A program made the position numbers and the translations under genes. Of a stretch of 7,908 bases of DNA, positions 5,691 to 7,908 are shown one piece after another. Under the pieces are notes generated by a model. The model ran no database searches. It was not told the origin of the DNA and saw nothing but the letters and a program-made list of their open reading frames with translations. The DNA is taken from the NCBI GenBank assembly GCA_003567095.1, contig PXAQ01000192.1, forward strand, positions 1-7,908. Reading direction: 5' to 3'. Numbering within the stretch: the first letter of the stretch is position 1; the number at the start of each line of letters is the position of its first letter. This DNA comes from Phycisphaerae bacterium (GTDB taxonomy: Bacteria > Planctomycetota > Phycisphaerae > Sedimentisphaerales > Anaerohalosphaeraceae).

Positions 5691-7097
5691 ATGGATATCA
5701 AACTGCGATTTCTCGGTGCAGCCGAAAATGTGACCGGCTCGCGATCACTGCTGGAGTTTAACCACTCCAGGGTGATGATCGACTGCGGACTTTACCAGGA
5801 ACGGGATCTGCGTTATCGCAACTGGGAGGACTTTGGCGTCGAACCGTCCGAGGTTGAAGCGATTTTGCTGACCCACGCCCACCTGGACCATTGCGGCCTG
5901 ATCCCCAAATTCGTCAAGGAAGGCTTCAAAGGGCGCATTTACGCCACCGAGGCGACGGCGGAAATTGCCAAGATCGTGCTGCTGGACGCGGCCAAGCTGC
6001 AGGAAGAGGATGCCGCCTTCAAACGCAAGCGTCACAAAAAAGAAGGACGCCAGAGTCCGTACCCGGTCGAGCCGCTGTATACGGTTGAGGATGCCCAAGC
6101 CTGCTTTGACCAGTTTGTCCCGGTCAAATTCAAAGACAGTATCACACTAAACGACGAGATCGAGGCCAGTTTCCATACCGCCGGCCACATTCTGGGCGCC
6201 GCGGTGATCAAGGTGGACATCTGCCGCAACAGCGAGTGCCGCACCATTTTGTTTACCGGCGATTTCGGGCGTCTGGACAAGCCCATCCTCAAGGACCCGG
6301 CGACCTTTGACCGGGCCGACTATCTGCTGGTCGAGTCCACCTACGGCGACCGCGATCATTCAACAGTCGAAGATACCAAGGAGCAGCTTTGCCGCGCCGT
6401 CAACGCCGCTCACGCCGCCGGCGGCAATATCATCGTGCCCAGCTTTTCGGTCGGCCGCAGTCAGGAAGTGCTGTACTATATGAACGAGCTGCTGCGCGAG
6501 GAGCGCATCCCGCACACAGTAACGTTTCTGGACAGCCCGATGGCCGTCAAGGTTACCGAGGTCTTCAAAAAACACCCGGACCTGTACGATGAGCAGATGT
6601 CCCAACTGGTGATGCAGAACGAATCGCCGTTCAGCTTCGGCGGCCTCAAGCTCGTGCAGTCCACCGCCGAGTCCAAAGCCATCAACCACATCCGCGGCAC
6701 AGTGATGGTCATCGCCGGCTCGGGGATGTGCACCGGCGGCCGCATCAAGCATCACCTGGTCAACAACATCACCCGTCCGGAAAGCACGATTCTGTTTGTC
6801 GGCTACCAGGCCCGGGGAACGCTGGGGCGGGTCATCCTCGACAAAACGCCCGAGGTGCGTATTCTCGGGCAAACCTACCCCCTCAAGGCCAACGTCGTGC
6901 AGGTACACGGCTTCAGCGCCCACGCCGACCGGCAGGAAATCCTGACCTGGCTGAAGAACATCAAGACACCGCCCCGCAAAGTGTTTCTGGTCCACGGTGA
7001 AAAAGAAACAGCCCACGCGTTTAAGGACTACCTCATAGAAAAAACCGGCTGGCAGGTCGTCGTGCCTCAATACCAGGACGTTGTGCAGATTGACTGA
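5691..7097 (+). CDS. beta-CASP metallo-beta-lactamase-fold RNase (mRNA 3'-end processing/exonuclease type)
   Basis: This 468-residue protein is a complete MBL/beta-CASP nuclease. Metal-binding motifs are THAHLDHCG (residues 61-69: His62, His64, Asp66, His67), His166 in FHTAGHILGA, and Asp191 in TGDFGR. The beta-CASP motifs are present: Glu215 in ESTYGD (A), His411 in HGFSAHAD (B) and His435 in VHGEKE (C). The insert also contains the usual VPSFSVGRSQEVLYY and IAGSGMCTGGRI segments. The family cuts or degrades RNA; relatives include bacterial Ysh1-like and CPSF-type proteins and RNase J, from which this differs by lacking a long C-terminal domain. The ATG at 5691 has AAAGGA (5680-5685) five bases upstream. 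It is the last plus-strand gene before a convergent glycosidase remnant, and no obvious terminator separates them. Confidence 0.92.
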   Translation: MDIKLRFLGAAENVTGSRSLLEFNHSRVMIDCGLYQERDLRYRNWEDFGVEPSEVEAILLTHAHLDHCGLIPKFVKEGFKGRIYATEATAEIAKIVLLDAAKLQEEDAAFKRKRHKKEGRQSPYPVEPLYTVEDAQACFDQFVPVKFKDSITLNDEIEASFHTAGHILGAAVIKVDICRNSECRTILFTGDFGRLDKPILKDPATFDRADYLLVESTYGDRDHSTVEDTKEQLCRAVNAAHAAGGNIIVPSFSVGRSQEVLYYMNELLREERIPHTVTFLDSPMAVKVTEVFKKHPDLYDEQMSQLVMQNESPFSFGGLKLVQSTAESKAINHIRGTVMVIAGSGMCTGGRIKHHLVNNITRPESTILFVGYQARGTLGRVILDKTPEVRILGQTYPLKANVVQVHGFSAHADRQEILTWLKNIKTPPRKVFLVHGEKETAHAFKDYLIEKTGWQVVVPQYQDVVQID

Positions 7098-7106
7098 GCC
7101 AAGCCT

Positions 7107-7607
7107 TTATGGGGCAGGGTTGTCGTTATTGACTTTTTTTGAAGCACTCATTCTGCGCTGATACAGTGTTGACCCGATACGGGGCAGGGTCTTAAGGGTT
7201 TCGGGATAGGGCCTGTCGCAGATGTCCACGAAGCCGATCTGGTAATTTTCACCGTCGCCTCTTCCCGTGGTCGGCTGGGAGTTAAAGGTAAACCTGTGGA
7301 CGCCTATAATGTTCGGATTTTCCTGTGCAGTGGTCACATAGCGATGCAGCAGATACACCGGGTCCTGCTGGTCGCTGGCACCCTTGAGGCCCGTCGAAAA
7401 CATCCCGCGATCAACCGCCACAAAGTGAAATTCCGTAGACAGCACAGGCTTATTGACATCGGGCAGCGAGAGACCCTCCACCGTAAAACGGTATAGGTTA
7501 TAGCGTACCACATCACAGTATTTCTCGACAGCAGCAAGAACATGCTCATTGTGCTTGTGAAGCCGCGAGCCCAAATAGAGCTTGTCGGGGCCTATCGCGA
7601 CAGCTTT
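7107..7607 (-). pseudogene. C-terminal fragment of a GH50/agarase-like glycoside hydrolase
   Basis: The minus strand codes for 166 residues from just after a TAA (7610-7608) to a TAA at 7109-7107, with no ATG near the front. The segment begins KAVAIGPDKLYLGSRLHKHN and continues with YCDVVRYNLYR, a STEFHF motif and DRGMFSTGL. Near the end it has TTGRGDGENYQIGFVD and CDRPYPET. This order is typical of the last third of TIM-barrel (clan GH-A) glycosidases annotated as beta-agarases or beta-galactosidases of GH50 type. The Glu of TEFHF is the likely catalytic nucleophile. Whole family members are several times longer, so the N-terminal barrel is missing. Upstream lie an in-frame stop, about 180 bases of unrelated DNA, then a group II intron end. 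A TTG at 7574 could start a shorter product, but that would still be an incomplete barrel. Confidence 0.68.
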
Positions 7608-7787
7608 TTACATCATGTTAATTCCACACAGGAGACGGTTTATCATGTCCGCACAAATAATGACTGGCAACAGCGCCTGGACGTAACGGCCAGCAAGATG
7701 GCGGCCAATCAATCGGTCGAAAACGCTGTGCGGATGCGCGGTACGATGAGTATCGGGCGGCACGGCGGGTTGGCGCGTGGCGTGAGT
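7608..7787. other. unassigned junction DNA between glycosidase fragment and group II intron
   Basis: These 180 bases show no recognisable glycosidase sequence in any minus-strand frame. The minus frame continuous with the glycosidase reads to a stop at 7610-7608. On the plus strand an AGGAGA (7630-7635) lies ten bases before an ATG at 7646, but that frame stops after 13 codons. TGAGTATCG occurs at 7747-7755 and again at 7783-7791, the second copy spanning the predicted intron end. This would be the 3' exon of the intron; what it once belonged to is unclear. Confidence 0.4.
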
Positions 7788-7790
7788 ATC

Positions 7791-7823
7791 GAGTAGGCGG
7801 GGGCTTCGCAGCCCCGGCCTCTC
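7791..7823 (-). ncRNA. group II intron domain VI with bulged branch-point A
   Basis: On the minus strand GAG (7823-7821) pairs with CTC (7793-7791), A7820 with T7795, and GGC (7819-7817) with GCC (7798-7796). GGGGCT (7815-7810) pairs with AGCCCC (7805-7800) around a GCGA loop. A7794 is left unpaired, exactly where the lariat branch-point adenosine belongs. Confidence 0.72.
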
Positions 7824-7825
7824 AC

Positions 7826-7858
7826 ACCACCGGGCATACGGTTCCGTACCACGGCGGT
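7826..7858 (-). ncRNA. group II intron domain V
   Basis: On the minus strand ACCGCCGTG (7858-7850) pairs with CCCGGTGGT (7834-7826), apart from one T-C mismatch (7851/7833). An upper TACG/CGTA stem closes a GAAC tetraloop (7844-7841). A two-base bulge (7836-7835) sits between the stems, as in domain V. The extra G at 7849 either wobble-pairs or widens the bulge. A CGC in the lower stem is the likely catalytic triad. Confidence 0.75.
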
Positions 7859-7908
7859 TCATTTTAGCCAGTCGGTTTGACAGACCGTCCGGGCAAGTGA
7901 GACCACGC

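Larger units (their letters stand above)
7788..7908 (-). mobile_element. group II intron, 3' end (runs off the right edge)
   Basis: Read on the minus strand, the last 120 bases match the conserved end of bacterial ORF-bearing group II introns. A CTAAAATGAACCGCC stretch leads into domain V, then GGTGGTGTGAGAGG, a GC-rich hairpin, and CCTACTCGAT at the 3' end. Domain V and VI fold as expected (separate entries). The 3' splice site is placed after GAT at about 7788, six bases past the bulged branch-point A at 7794, giving the usual AY ending; it could be off by one or two bases. The intron-encoded reverse transcriptase/maturase should lie to the right of the window on the minus strand. Whether the intron is intact or splices cannot be judged here. 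Confidence 0.8.

Noticed and set aside
7111..7190. GGGGCAGGGT at 7111-7120 and again at 7181-7190
   Set aside because: It is a ten-base, GC-biased match inside and just past one coding end, with no further structure. Chance is likely.
7604..7615. Glycosidase frame broken only by a one-base change in the A run near 7605
   Set aside because: Removing one A would bypass the stop and add four codons (HDVK), but that frame meets another TAA at once and nothing upstream resembles the family. A single indel does not restore the gene.
7620..7648. Resemblance of the plus-strand CACACAGGAGACGG stretch to the lac leader, as in cloning vectors
   Set aside because: Only a short purine-rich core matches and the flanks differ, so there is no reason to call vector contamination.
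7542..7796. Plus-strand open frame of 84 codons across the junction and the intron end
   Set aside because: It overlaps the glycosidase fragment and the intron's domain VI on the opposite strand, has no ribosome binding site, and its sequence looks like no known protein.
1..7908. CRISPR array, tRNA or rRNA genes, toxin-antitoxin pair, defence island
   Set aside because: I saw no regular spaced repeats, no tRNA-like cloverleaf, no rRNA sequence and no recognisable defence or toxin genes.

Overview
The window is a bacterial chromosomal segment of moderate to high GC coding sequence, made of short operons with AT-richer spacers. Good AGGAG-type ribosome binding sites and sigma70-like promoters are visible. 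The best guess for the host is an anaerobic planctomycete of the Phycisphaerae/Sedimentisphaerales type. This rests on the gene mix: an Rrf2 regulator starting MKISRSTGYAL, a DksA/TraR protein with a degenerate zinc finger and acidic tail, a pyruvoyl arginine decarboxylase, and a GH50-like glycosidase. It is an inference from family resemblance, not from a marker gene.

Left part (1-1859). The first 48 bases are the N-terminus of an Rrf2-family regulator on the minus strand. A mostly non-coding stretch follows, with promoters for both directions and a possible 24-codon ORF. On the plus strand then come a STAS-domain anti-sigma-factor antagonist, an RsbW-like serine kinase (HATPase), and an unrecognised protein with a GAF-like C-terminal half. 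The first two form a classic partner-switching pair; the third could be its sensor.

Middle part (1860-4257). A DksA/TraR-like RNA-polymerase-binding protein lies on the minus strand, convergent with the partner-switching genes. It is divergent from a two-gene plus-strand operon of pyruvoyl-dependent arginine decarboxylase and agmatinase. Together these two convert arginine to agmatine and then to putrescine plus urea. The 383-base divergent spacer carries one TATAAT promoter for each direction and a repeated TGATT(G)CGGGAA motif.

Right part (4258-7908). A leader with two hairpins precedes a probable lipoprotein lytic transglycosylase of the MltA family. It is followed 27 bases later by a beta-CASP metallo-beta-lactamase RNase. 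Convergent to them is a 5'-truncated C-terminal fragment of a GH50/agarase-like glycoside hydrolase, cut by a stop in frame with it. About 180 bases of unassigned DNA follow. The window ends in the 3' end of a group II intron on the minus strand, with domain V and domain VI recognisable as RNA structures. The intron's reverse transcriptase would lie beyond the right edge.

Most of the window is ordinary core-type gene content. The parts most worth attention are the group II intron and broken glycosidase junction, the nearly cysteine-free DksA-like protein, the partner-switching locus with its unassigned third gene, and the small ORF upstream of the Rrf2 gene. I did not find convincing evidence of a wholly new system.
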